Below, piece after piece: positions 26,368 through 35,612 of a DNA stretch of 63,619 nt. Below the pieces are notes generated by a model, which worked only from the letters and a program-made list of their open reading frames with translations, was not told the origin of the DNA and ran no database searches. The DNA is from an uncultured Acetatifactor sp. (GTDB taxonomy: Bacteria; Bacillota; Clostridia; Lachnospirales; Lachnospiraceae), in the NCBI GenBank assembly GCA_910584435.1, contig CAJUAP010000023.1, positions 1 to 63,619 of the forward strand. The letters run 5' to 3'. The translations under genes and the position numbers were made by a program. Each line of letters opens with the position of its first letter. Position 1 is the first letter of the stretch.

Positions 26368-28956
26368 TCACTTTGACTCCTTTAGCAATTCTTCCAATCG
26401 TACATACTGATCATTTTCTTTCATACTGAATTCTTTGGTATAACTGATTTCATCCATCAGATCCTTTATCTCCTGAAGCCCTGCATTACATCCTTCCAGC
26501 CTGAGCGAGAAAATCTTCACCAGTTTCACATTGCATATACTGCCTAATCTTCCCCGGATATTCTGCATGGTGTCCAGACAGAAGCTTTGGGACGCCCCTC
26601 TTTTCCTGACAATGAGGAAATCGTCAATGGCATCCCGCTGTTCTTCCAATTCATGGACAATCTCCTGTAAATAATATTCCGCGGATATTTCCACTTCATC
26701 AACATACACGTCTCTCTTGTCCGCAAGTTCCGGCAGAATAAAGCCATATTTCCTGCCCCAAAAGACAAATTTGCTGTCAACGGAAGCAATCTCAAAAAAT
26801 TTACAGGATTCCCTGTACAAATCCCGCAGCTTACTCTGATAATTCAAGTTTTTTAACACAAACTTTTCCAAAATGGAAAACCTGATGTCATTTGTATACT
26901 TTACCAGATTATCAAAGACAAACACCTTAATAAAGGCATCGTCAACTATGGCGTTCTCTTTTTCACAGTATGCAAGTATCCCGTCCTTCATCCCCAAATC
27001 AATCACATTCTTAAACAGAAGGTTGTCAAACACAGCGAAATCAACGTCATTTTCAGAACGCAGCGCATCCTCGCACTGACTGATGATATTGTTGGAAATG
27101 AAATTTGAAACCTTAATATCATCTGCCTCAACCATAATAATATTGAGCTTCTTCAATTCATTCAAATCCTGCTCATAGTCAACCACAACAATCTTTAATC
27201 TCTCACATATCAGCAGATATATGGTCTGCAGATCGTCATGTAAAATCCGTTCGCTTCCATATTGAAAAAAATTGGCTGCTATCAGAAATAGTATTTTTGA
27301 CGTCTTCGTTCCAAAATAACTGTAAAGGCGTCCCAAAAGGAAATCTTCCACTTCCTCATCTTCACGTCTGACAAGAGCGTTTTCATGAAAACCATTTAAA
27401 ACCAATATATTTCCAAGCTGAATGGCCAGCATGGGCAAGCCCTTGGTCAATTCAAAAATTTTCTTCTTTATCCCTTTCTCCTGAATCAATTGCTCAAATG
27501 CCCTGCACTGGCTCTCCGTACAGCCCTGTTTGAAGCGTTCCCTCATGAAGCCTGTTGTCTGCCCACAGTCCAGCCCTTCAATATAATACTCTTCACCCAC
27601 CATGTATTGAGACCTTGTAGTAATCACCATTTTATGTTTCGTCACATCAAGCCTTGCGCTGAATGCAATCACCTTCTTCTTATCCTCTTCCGATAATGTC
27701 TCAAAGTCATCCACAATCAGCAGAATGCCGGAGGTATGAACAAAGATATCTTCTACCGCCTTAATATCTTCTTCCACCTTTAACTCAGTTTCCATATCCA
27801 GCACCCATGCAATGGTTCGAATAATGTCTTCATAACACCTTACAATACTTTCGTCCTGGATGGATTTGATATGCCCAATCAGACCGGAGGTTTGTTTAAA
27901 TTCCCGGTCCTTGGCAGAACAAAATATCACATACTGAAAACTTCCTATTTCAAAGGGTTCAAAAATATTCTTCGTGCAGACATATTGAATCAGTGCCGTC
28001 TTACCAATTCCACCGCCTCCTCTGATTGTTAAGCAGGCATTGGACTTACCGTTTTTTATAAATTGCCATACCTTCTGCTCATAGCTGTCAAAAGGGCTGG
28101 TAGATATGAAATAATCATAATTATTTTCAAACTTATTACAGATAACCCCATTGGCCTTACTGATGGTATGCGGAAATTCTTCCTGAAAGGACAAAAAATA
28201 ATCCTTACAAATCTCAGAATACGAAACATTCTGCGCCAGCTCTGAATAGCGTTTATATTCAAATTTTCCGTTCTTCAAATTATATTCCTGATAACAGTAT
28301 ATCTCATAAGGTTCTTCTCTGTTCGGCATCTCACGCAATATGAGAAAAGGTGAAATTTTGTAACATATATTTCCAAAATAGTAATACAGCTCCCTTGGAT
28401 GTAAGTCTAATGTTTTCACCAATTGTTCATTTAAGTCCTGATAATCGTAATCTTCGTTGTCAAATACAACAACCTGATAGGAACCGTCTCCCGGCATATA
28501 GTACAGCTTGCAGTCCTCCCTTAAGATCGGGATATCCATGGCCCTGATGGCTTTATGAATGGCTTCATACTTCATTGCCAGCTCCTGATAGCCGTCCTCC
28601 TGCACACCCGGTATCAAAATTCCATGAGCCGTTTCAGCATTTCTTGGTTTGATAAATTCCATCACCTGGGCATAAAACTTCTTATCAACGCCCAGTATGG
28701 GCGCCCCCAGAGAATCCAATTCCATAATTACATTTAGAATCGTTCCCAATGTAGCGCGCTTCATCGCAGATAAATATTCCATACGTTTTGTTCTTGCCAG
28801 TTCCGGCTCCCTCTTATCCCAAACGCATGCAAACATCAGATAAAGCTGAAATTGAATCAAAACATTATAATAACCTACAATCGTAGAATCCTTCCCCGCC
28901 TGTCTCTTCTTCGTCTTCTCTATTGCCTTATATAATCTGTGCTGAATATAATCCAT
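26368..28956 (-). CDS. STAND/NB-ARC-type NTPase
   Basis: An 862-residue protein. The N-terminal 290 residues are helical and not recognised. The nucleotide-binding module has Walker A 'GGGGIGKT' (313-320), Walker B 'ILLIVDDFE' (411-419), an 'ITTRS' sensor-1 motif (445-449) and a GLP motif ('TKGLPMLA', 504-511), the set typical of NB-ARC/AP-ATPase signalling proteins. The C-terminal 300 residues are helical with no obvious TPR or WD repeats. STAND NTPases act as ligand-triggered oligomerising switches in immunity and conflict systems. Here it lies between an unknown helical protein (15 bases upstream) and a DUF3800 protein, which fits a sensor or switch feeding an effector. Confidence 0.85.
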   Translation of the reverse strand: MDYIQHRLYKAIEKTKKRQAGKDSTIVGYYNVLIQFQLYLMFACVWDKREPELARTKRMEYLSAMKRATLGTILNVIMELDSLGAPILGVDKKFYAQVMEFIKPRNAETAHGILIPGVQEDGYQELAMKYEAIHKAIRAMDIPILREDCKLYYMPGDGSYQVVVFDNEDYDYQDLNEQLVKTLDLHPRELYYYFGNICYKISPFLILREMPNREEPYEIYCYQEYNLKNGKFEYKRYSELAQNVSYSEICKDYFLSFQEEFPHTISKANGVICNKFENNYDYFISTSPFDSYEQKVWQFIKNGKSNACLTIRGGGGIGKTALIQYVCTKNIFEPFEIGSFQYVIFCSAKDREFKQTSGLIGHIKSIQDESIVRCYEDIIRTIAWVLDMETELKVEEDIKAVEDIFVHTSGILLIVDDFETLSEEDKKKVIAFSARLDVTKHKMVITTRSQYMVGEEYYIEGLDCGQTTGFMRERFKQGCTESQCRAFEQLIQEKGIKKKIFELTKGLPMLAIQLGNILVLNGFHENALVRREDEEVEDFLLGRLYSYFGTKTSKILFLIAANFFQYGSERILHDDLQTIYLLICERLKIVVVDYEQDLNELKKLNIIMVEADDIKVSNFISNNIISQCEDALRSENDVDFAVFDNLLFKNVIDLGMKDGILAYCEKENAIVDDAFIKVFVFDNLVKYTNDIRFSILEKFVLKNLNYQSKLRDLYRESCKFFEIASVDSKFVFWGRKYGFILPELADKRDVYVDEVEISAEYYLQEIVHELEEQRDAIDDFLIVRKRGASQSFCLDTMQNIRGRLGSICNVKLVKIFSLRLEGCNAGLQEIKDLMDEISYTKEFSMKENDQYVRLEELLKESK

Positions 28957-28971
28957 GAATGCCCACCGCCC

Positions 28972-30579
28972 TTAAATCTTAATCCGGTCACTGTTAATAT
29001 TGCTTAATATTTCACGCGCATGGCTTGTGATGGTAGGTGAGAAATTCATTCCCTGTTCTGCAATGTAATACAGGAAATCTTCGTATTTTTTATAATTGGA
29101 GGAATCAATGATCATCTCAATGATATTCAGACACGCGTTCTGCTCTGTCATTCTAATCTGCACCCTGCCGAAAACAGTGCCGTAACCGAAGAATTCCTTA
29201 AATAACTCTCCGATGGGCAGGTGATAAAGATGCTTGTACTTTCTTACCAGTTTTTCATAGTTGCTGATTGCACACCGCAGCTCCACATCGTTTAACTGTC
29301 TGCTGAAATATGTAAATGCCCCCTCCTTCACGTCCGTCACCTTGTCATTCAATCCTGCAAAACCACTCAGATAATTTCTTAACTGTCTCGGCCTTGTCTC
29401 TGATAAGTATCCCTCCATAAGTTCATCGCTTGTAATCACACCCTGCTTAAACAATGCTATCCTGCAGGCGGAGTAATACTCATTGTCATTTTCCACTGCC
29501 TTCATATCTTTATTGGCAGATTGATTGTATACGCTGCCGAAATAAGAAATCACCGGCAGCATACTTGAGGCATGACCTCTCTTAGGGTTCAAATGCAGCA
29601 TTCCGTACATGCGCTGGCTCACCTCCCCGGCGCCTGCCAGTTTCAGCATATTTATCGCATCATAGATACCCTGGCCCTGGCCGCTTCTTACCCGTTCCAT
29701 CCCTTCCTCAATAATCTCCTGTTTATCACTTTTTGATATGGCCTTCTGATATCTTCCCACCAATGTTCCGTCTTTGGAGCCGTTATCCAATATTTTTTTC
29801 ACCAATTCTCTGGCATATTGGGAAGAATCAGCAAACATTTCCGCATTCAGCTGCCCGTAATACTCGGAGAAATTCGTAAAGAATTTGTTTTTGAATAAGT
29901 TGCCGATAATTTTATCTGCATCCGTCCCAGTAAGGTCGTGCACCACATTTAGTATATCGGGAATAAATTCTTCTTTTTTCGAGGCAATTGCGCCCACAAA
30001 ACATCCCTGCCTTGTCTGATCATCATATCTGTACCGATCGAAAATATAATGCAGCAGTTCAACCGGTTCATTTTCGTTTCTCACATCCGCACAGATTTTT
30101 CCCACGGCAATGGCACAGATATTAATCACATGTCCCCATTCCCAGACATTTACAATATGCTCAATAGAGGCAAGGAAATCCGCATGCTTCTTCCATACCA
30201 GATAGATCACATCTGCAATCTCTTCCGTTAATTTGAAATTACTGAAACTGCTTGAGATTGTATTGGAGGTATAGAGCATCACTTCAATAGGGCTCACTTC
30301 ACCATGGTAATTCCGAATCATGGCATCGCAGGTTCTTATCAGCTGATTTTTCAATCCCGCCAGATTATTGTTTCTGTACTGTGACCAGATACGGACAAAA
30401 TCATTCACATCCCTTTCCTCAAAACGTCCTGTAAAAAGCTGGTTGCTCTTTGCATCCACTATTTTCCTTCCGCCGCTGATATCGGAATCCGACACATCAT
30501 AACTGGCAATGTGTCTTTTTAACTCAACTCCTTCGCTTTCTATCAGTGCACCCAGATCTTTAAAATCATTAATTATCAT
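28972..30579 (-). CDS. helical protein of unknown family in Hsp70/STAND operon
   Basis: A 535-residue soluble protein I do not recognise. The N-terminal 60 residues include 'DISGGRKIVDAKSNQLFTGRFEERDVNDFV'. The rest is mostly amphipathic helix, with no catalytic motif, membrane segment or signal peptide visible; a HEAT-like scaffold is possible. It lies 152 bases after the Hsp70 gene and 15 bases before the NTPase gene. It may be the Hsp70 client, or an adaptor between chaperone and NTPase; this is inference from position. Confidence 0.65.
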   Translation of the reverse strand: MIINDFKDLGALIESEGVELKRHIASYDVSDSDISGGRKIVDAKSNQLFTGRFEERDVNDFVRIWSQYRNNNLAGLKNQLIRTCDAMIRNYHGEVSPIEVMLYTSNTISSSFSNFKLTEEIADVIYLVWKKHADFLASIEHIVNVWEWGHVINICAIAVGKICADVRNENEPVELLHYIFDRYRYDDQTRQGCFVGAIASKKEEFIPDILNVVHDLTGTDADKIIGNLFKNKFFTNFSEYYGQLNAEMFADSSQYARELVKKILDNGSKDGTLVGRYQKAISKSDKQEIIEEGMERVRSGQGQGIYDAINMLKLAGAGEVSQRMYGMLHLNPKRGHASSMLPVISYFGSVYNQSANKDMKAVENDNEYYSACRIALFKQGVITSDELMEGYLSETRPRQLRNYLSGFAGLNDKVTDVKEGAFTYFSRQLNDVELRCAISNYEKLVRKYKHLYHLPIGELFKEFFGYGTVFGRVQIRMTEQNACLNIIEMIIDSSNYKKYEDFLYYIAEQGMNFSPTITSHAREILSNINSDRIKI

Positions 30580-30730
30580 TCCTCGGCCTCCTTCTTAAGT
30601 TCCTCATCCGCCCTCCCGGTACCATGACCGCCCAAAATACTTCCCGTCTGAAAAGCATAGCCGCACATTGTTCCTGACATGATTCGCACAGACGCTGTAA
30701 AAAATTGTTCCTGACATTTCCTGGCTGGAC

Positions 30731-32413
30731 TTAATATGTCGTATCTACCGTCAATTCATATGTTTGTTTTCTTTCATCCTGCAAGTCCAAAAATATTCTT
30801 AAAAAGCGATTCTCATTTATCTCATACCGTATTGTGGCAACTGTATTCGGTTTCACCAGGTAATCAAATTTCCTGGCATAGTTATATAGAATTCTCATTT
30901 CCGGGTCATATTGACTTGCTCCTGCAAACAGATTAAAGCAGACACCGCTGGAGCTGACCTTAAACGAATGGTCAACCACTCCCTTACAGGGTATGCTGAT
31001 TTCGGAATCAATGATTTTTAACGGCAGCCTGTTTTCTATATCAATAAAAATAGATTCCGCCAGCTTGGGCCTGTTATAACCGCAGTCAGCTTCCACGGCC
31101 TCCTGGCCATCCTCATCCTGCAGGTTGACTGCACCTTCTATATCAGATTTACTCATATGAATAAATGCGGACATGGCGGCTCCCTGTGCCACAGCCTTCA
31201 TGGGTTCATCCGTCTTAATCACCGGAACCTGGCAGAACTCACGCAGCGCCTCTTCAATCGGAAGATACTCGGACATCCCCCCTGTCAGGAAAACGCAGTC
31301 GATGGAAGACCCTCCCTCATTTTTCAGCTTTTGAAGGACCTGATACACAGGCTTAATGACATTTTTATCACGCATCTTATCCGTTAAATCCCTGGTGGGA
31401 TGGGTGTAGTTGTCCTCGAAAAATATTTTTGTATATTTACTGTATTCCTCAAATGAAACCGCCAGCTCCACCTGTCCGTTCCCTAAAAAGTCTTCCAGGA
31501 TTCCGTAATGGGCATTTTCAATGTGCTCCCTTGTATTCACCTTCAGCTGTTGTGCATACCACAGCTTATACTGCTCGCAATATGGTATCATTCTTGATAT
31601 CAAATCGTTTTTGATTTCCGTTGCGTTCACATTGGCATCGGGAATATTATATTTCACAAACAGCTTATTCAATAAACCCACAGCCACAGCTTCGTCAAAA
31701 TCATTTCCCCCAAACTCCGTATACCTGTTTGTGGCGATAAAGTCAATGCTGTAGGTGTCGTCATCACCTATTTTGATATCCACAACGCAGACATCACAGG
31801 TTCCGCCGCCGATATCATAGACCAGCACCCTCTTTTTAGAAGTAAAATCCACGATTTCCTCATCGCCTGACATAAGCTGGCCATTAATGTAGCAGAACAA
31901 GGCGGCCACCGGTTCCTCAAGTATTGTAATTTTATCCGGTGCAAATCCTGCCTGTTTCGCTGCTTCTATGGTGTCCGCTATCTGGCTCTGGGTAAAGGAA
32001 GCGGGTACCGTAATGGTCACATTGGGGAACTCTTCCTCAGGCGGCGAATAGGATTTAATTGAATAATGAATTGCTTTCAATATTTCGGAAGCCGCCCTGA
32101 CCGGCGTATATCCGTTTGCATAGGTCACCTTCTGCCCCATATCTATCTTGGTATTGTAGAGAATCCTGCTGCTTGCCCCGTCTTCCTTCTTATGCTTCGC
32201 ATATTCACCGACTTTCACTTTGCCCTCGGCGCCAAAGAACAACACCGACGGCAGGCTGTAGGACCTCCCCATCTGAGTTGCAGACAAATCCTGGTAAATA
32301 TCCCTTACATTGGGTCTGAAGAAAGCTTTCTTGCTGGGTTTGCATGTTGCCATTACCGTATTTGTGGTTCCAAGATCTATTCCCACATGAAATGATGATT
32401 CCCTCTTCTGCAT
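30731..32413 (-). CDS. divergent Hsp70 (DnaK-like) ATPase
   Basis: A 560-residue Hsp70-family protein. The actin-fold ATPase shows phosphate 1 'GIDLGTTNT' (11-19), 'LEEPVAAL' (165-172), phosphate 2 'DIGGGTCD' (200-207) and the adenosine motif 'FLTGGMSEY' (375-383). The C-terminal region (about 445-560) is a short beta-rich substrate domain without the long helical lid of DnaK. It is not the housekeeping DnaK: no dnaJ or hrcA is nearby. It starts two bases after the stop of a protein with a GrpE-like C-terminus, so the operon appears to carry its own exchange factor. Confidence 0.92.
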   Translation of the reverse strand: MQKRESSFHVGIDLGTTNTVMATCKPSKKAFFRPNVRDIYQDLSATQMGRSYSLPSVLFFGAEGKVKVGEYAKHKKEDGASSRILYNTKIDMGQKVTYANGYTPVRAASEILKAIHYSIKSYSPPEEEFPNVTITVPASFTQSQIADTIEAAKQAGFAPDKITILEEPVAALFCYINGQLMSGDEEIVDFTSKKRVLVYDIGGGTCDVCVVDIKIGDDDTYSIDFIATNRYTEFGGNDFDEAVAVGLLNKLFVKYNIPDANVNATEIKNDLISRMIPYCEQYKLWYAQQLKVNTREHIENAHYGILEDFLGNGQVELAVSFEEYSKYTKIFFEDNYTHPTRDLTDKMRDKNVIKPVYQVLQKLKNEGGSSIDCVFLTGGMSEYLPIEEALREFCQVPVIKTDEPMKAVAQGAAMSAFIHMSKSDIEGAVNLQDEDGQEAVEADCGYNRPKLAESIFIDIENRLPLKIIDSEISIPCKGVVDHSFKVSSSGVCFNLFAGASQYDPEMRILYNYARKFDYLVKPNTVATIRYEINENRFLRIFLDLQDERKQTYELTVDTTY

Positions 32414-32415
32414 GA

Positions 32416-34029
32416 TTACTCCTCCTTAATATCTACCTTGGGCAATACCAGTTCCGTATCCTTATATTTCCATCCCGGGTAGACCTGAACTCCCTGATTC
32501 AGCCCTTCCTTCACTTTACTGTCCTCAACGGCATATATAATATTCGCTTCATCGTCATAAAACTTGACCTTTTTCCCCACATTTCCTGTCTCATAGGGCA
32601 CAATATTCATAGTGCTTAAAATAAACAGCAGATTCTGCAGAATTCCTCTTGCGCTCTCTATGGAAATGTCCTTACTGCCATTGGCCAGCAGATACAACTC
32701 ATTTAAGGGAGAATTATACTTAAAATCACACATTTTGCGGAACAAATCCGTCAGTGCTCTGTTATATTGAGAAATTTCTGCCTTAAACTCCTGCTGCTTT
32801 ATATTTTCATAATATTCAAGTTCATGTCTCAAATCATAGATTTCCGCATCCTTTTGAGATAACAGCAATTCGTATTCATCTGCATCCTTTGTCTTACGCG
32901 TCTGCTTCTGCACAATATTTTCGGCATTTCTATAGCTGATTTCCTCAATGATAATATCTTTGAGATATATCAGTGCACTGCGATAAGGAATCAATACACT
33001 GCCCAGATCCGACGGATAATCCTCCTTTCCTGACAAATGATAGCAGCGAACCACATTCTTCCTGCTGTCAATGAAAATATCCTTAATGTTATTTCCCAGC
33101 TCACTCGTTAATTCTTTGATTTTCTGTGTTAAATCCTGTCTGTTCTTCGCGCCGTCAACCAAAGCCAGCTTTACCGTCACATCTGCCAGCATCATAAACA
33201 GAAAGCTCTCATTTCTAATGGAACTGATGCGGTTGCCGTAAGAAACAACATATGCTGATTTCTTTGATCTGGCATACTCTTCCACTTCCATTCCATATTT
33301 CAGCTTCGGAAAACGATTTTCCCACTCCTTCTTCAGTTCCTCCTCATATTCCAGGCATTGATTCTTAATGACAATGGTCTCTGCGATTGCATCAACCACC
33401 AGCTGGAATTTAATTGCTTCCGATTGCGGAATGTTGTAAACGTCCAGTACAGCCGCAAACGATCCGGCTTTCGTCCCTGATACATCCCCGGCCACATATT
33501 GTACAATGCGCAAATATGTGCTGTCAAATTCCTCTGCCACTTTGGGCATGACTGACATGAATGCCTGATAAGAAGCCTCATTCATTACTTCCGCATAACG
33601 CTTTGTAGTACCTGCTGTCTCTCTTAAAAATGTATTCTGATCTTCTTCATTCTGAAGCGTAAATCTTGCAGTAACGATTCCAGCAATCTGAGGTGCATTG
33701 ACCGCAGCTTCATAACTTCCGCAGTCATAAATTTCCTTTAACACGACAAAATTCGTAAACAGCTTAATCAAATTTCCCCGGTTCTTAATTTTTTCAGGTT
33801 TCCCGGGAAACATATGTTTCGAGGAACCTCTGTATTTTTGTCCATACTCCACAAATCTGTCCAGATTCGCATAATCCGGTATGACCTGGGAGATAAAGCA
33901 GCCTAACTGCTGCTCGTAGGTGATATCATTCCTTATCGGCTCCCCCGCTGCCAGGTCAAAGACAAGATCAATGAGAATTCGATTTGCCCCTTCATCAAAT
34001 TTGTTGATGCTATTTTGCTCAGTAATCAT
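32416..34029 (-). CDS. large helical protein with coiled coil and GrpE-like C-terminal domain
   Basis: A 537-residue protein, first gene of the operon. Residues 1-370 are helical and unrecognised. Residues 382-425 form a clear coiled coil ('YELLLSQKDAEIYDLRHELEYY'), followed by a helical region and a beta-rich end at 475-532 ('MNIVPYETGNVGKKVKF... PGWKYKDTELVLPKV'). Coiled coil plus short beta domain ending in a conserved Gly-Tyr/Trp-x-hydrophobic-Leu-x-Pro-x-x-Val pattern is the architecture of GrpE nucleotide-exchange factors. Being directly upstream of a divergent Hsp70 makes a dedicated exchange factor likely, though sequence similarity is weak. Start follows GGGGAGGTTGGA. Confidence 0.7.
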   Translation of the reverse strand: MITEQNSINKFDEGANRILIDLVFDLAAGEPIRNDITYEQQLGCFISQVIPDYANLDRFVEYGQKYRGSSKHMFPGKPEKIKNRGNLIKLFTNFVVLKEIYDCGSYEAAVNAPQIAGIVTARFTLQNEEDQNTFLRETAGTTKRYAEVMNEASYQAFMSVMPKVAEEFDSTYLRIVQYVAGDVSGTKAGSFAAVLDVYNIPQSEAIKFQLVVDAIAETIVIKNQCLEYEEELKKEWENRFPKLKYGMEVEEYARSKKSAYVVSYGNRISSIRNESFLFMMLADVTVKLALVDGAKNRQDLTQKIKELTSELGNNIKDIFIDSRKNVVRCYHLSGKEDYPSDLGSVLIPYRSALIYLKDIIIEEISYRNAENIVQKQTRKTKDADEYELLLSQKDAEIYDLRHELEYYENIKQQEFKAEISQYNRALTDLFRKMCDFKYNSPLNELYLLANGSKDISIESARGILQNLLFILSTMNIVPYETGNVGKKVKFYDDEANIIYAVEDSKVKEGLNQGVQVYPGWKYKDTELVLPKVDIKEE

Positions 34030-34075
34030 TCCAACCTCCCCGGTTTCTCTCCGTATTTTTCATGGCTTCCATCCT

Positions 34076-34104
34076 ATTTTACCATTGTTCCAGCTTATAT
34101 TCAA
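34076..34104 (-). promoter_or_regulatory. promoter of the GrpE-like/Hsp70/STAND/DUF3800 operon
   Basis: Minus-strand TTGAAT, 17-base spacer, TAAAAT. The -10 ends about 47 bases before the ATG at 34029. It lies directly after the terminator of the lactose operon, so the five genes form an independent unit. Confidence 0.65.
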
Positions 34105-34131
34105 GATAACTTTCCATGAAGACGCAGAAAA

Positions 34132-34171
34132 GAGCATTGTATCCATGATATACCCAATGGATACAATGCTC
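34132..34171 (-). terminator. terminator after sugar symporter gene
   Basis: Perfect 15-base stem (GAGCATTGTATCCAT with ATGGATACAATGCTC) and 10-base loop, followed by TTTTCT on the minus strand and CTTTTCT on the plus strand. Six bases after the symporter stop. Confidence 0.85.
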
Positions 34172-34176
34172 CTTTT

Positions 34177-35559
34177 CTATGTTTCACTCATTGCTTTGGC
34201 TTTTATTTTTCTGTTGGCCTCTTCCACATTCATTTTAGACAATACGAACATAATAATTACATCAATGATAAAAGGCAGCCACAGATACATAATGTGGAGC
34301 ATATTAATACAGGAATCCGGCTGAACCTCCAGTCTGCCGTCAAAATGGCTCAACTCCAACAGCCATCCGGCAGCTGCCGTCCCCAGCCCTCCGCCGAGCT
34401 TCACACCAAGAGAGGTACAGGAATACATGGTGCCGTCCACTCTTTTCCCTTTCGTCAGGAAGGTATACTCTGAACATGACGCAATCACGGCATTCATGTC
34501 CCCCTGCCAGGGCCCCTGGCCAAGGGCGGCAATCGCCGTAAATGCCAGCATCAAAGGCACGCTTCCCATATAGCCGGCTGCCACTACAAAGGCCCTGCCC
34601 AATACGGCAATCATATATCCCCCAAGATTCAGCTTGTACATGCCTTTCCACTTAGCCACAAGAGTCGGGGTAAACACCAGAGCAATTATCAACGGAATAT
34701 TGACGGCCCATGAAAATACCCCGAAGAGATTTTCGTTTTTCAGCACATACGTCATATAATAGATGCCCGCATTGATCATGGCTCCGTATAACTGCTGCAG
34801 AATATATACTCCGCAGATCATGAGATAGAATTTATTTGCCGCCAGGAGTTTGAACGCCTCAAGGATTCCGTATTTCTCTTCTTCCGTTTCCTGCTCTTTC
34901 TCTTCCTTAAGCTCTTCTTTCAGCTCTTCCTCTGAAAGTTCCCTGACGGAAAAGGTGGAAATCGTATTAATCACCAGACCGATCACTGCATAGACAATGG
35001 CAACGGTTCTCCAGGCTGCCGCTCCGCCGCCGATCATTGCCACGAACTTGATGGTCACTGACTGAATCAGCAGACTTGTGCCGAATGCGAAGATGAATCT
35101 GTAAGATCCCATCTGAACCCGCTCTTTGCTGTTCTTGGTCACCAGCGATGTCAGCGCCGAATATGCAATATTATTCGCCGTGTAGAATACCCCGTTCAGC
35201 AATGTATAAGCGATGAAAAACCATGCATACTGTGCCGTCGTACCCCAGCCTGTGGGCACTGCGAAGATGGCCGCCAGTGTCACCGCACATCCCACATAGC
35301 CGTATAGCATCCAGGGCCTCGCCCTGCCAAGCCTGCTGCGCGTCTTATCAATCATGGAGCCAAAGAAAATGTCCGTAAAGCCGTCAAACAATTTTGAAAC
35401 GGCAATCAATGTACCTACAATCCCCGATGAAAGCCCAATGGTATTGGTCAGATAAATCATAGCAAATGACGACAGAAAAGCATATACCACATTACCGGCG
35501 ATATCCCCTGAACCGTATCCCACCTTATTATACCATTTTAAATACGTCTTCTCCTGCAT
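34177..35559 (-). CDS. GPH-family sugar:cation symporter (MelB-like)
   Basis: A 460-residue membrane transporter of the glycoside-pentoside-hexuronide family (MelB/LacS type). The N-terminus 'KVGYGSGDIAGNVVYAFLSSFAMIYLTNTIGLSSGIVG' and 'FDGFTDIFFGSMIDKTRSRLGRARPWML' are the family's cation-site and loop 2-3 motifs. Twelve hydrophobic segments are visible, with a charged cytoplasmic loop at about 200-225 (Glu/Lys-rich). It lies 54 bases after the beta-galactosidase gene and should import the galactoside that enzyme splits. It ends at a strong terminator. Confidence 0.92.
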   Translation of the reverse strand: MQEKTYLKWYNKVGYGSGDIAGNVVYAFLSSFAMIYLTNTIGLSSGIVGTLIAVSKLFDGFTDIFFGSMIDKTRSRLGRARPWMLYGYVGCAVTLAAIFAVPTGWGTTAQYAWFFIAYTLLNGVFYTANNIAYSALTSLVTKNSKERVQMGSYRFIFAFGTSLLIQSVTIKFVAMIGGGAAAWRTVAIVYAVIGLVINTISTFSVRELSEEELKEELKEEKEQETEEEKYGILEAFKLLAANKFYLMICGVYILQQLYGAMINAGIYYMTYVLKNENLFGVFSWAVNIPLIIALVFTPTLVAKWKGMYKLNLGGYMIAVLGRAFVVAAGYMGSVPLMLAFTAIAALGQGPWQGDMNAVIASCSEYTFLTKGKRVDGTMYSCTSLGVKLGGGLGTAAAGWLLELSHFDGRLEVQPDSCINMLHIMYLWLPFIIDVIIMFVLSKMNVEEANRKIKAKAMSET

Positions 35560-35612
35560 AAGAATCCTCCTCTCCTGTCCTGGCTGTTCCTGTGTTTCCG
35601 GCCACAGCGAAT

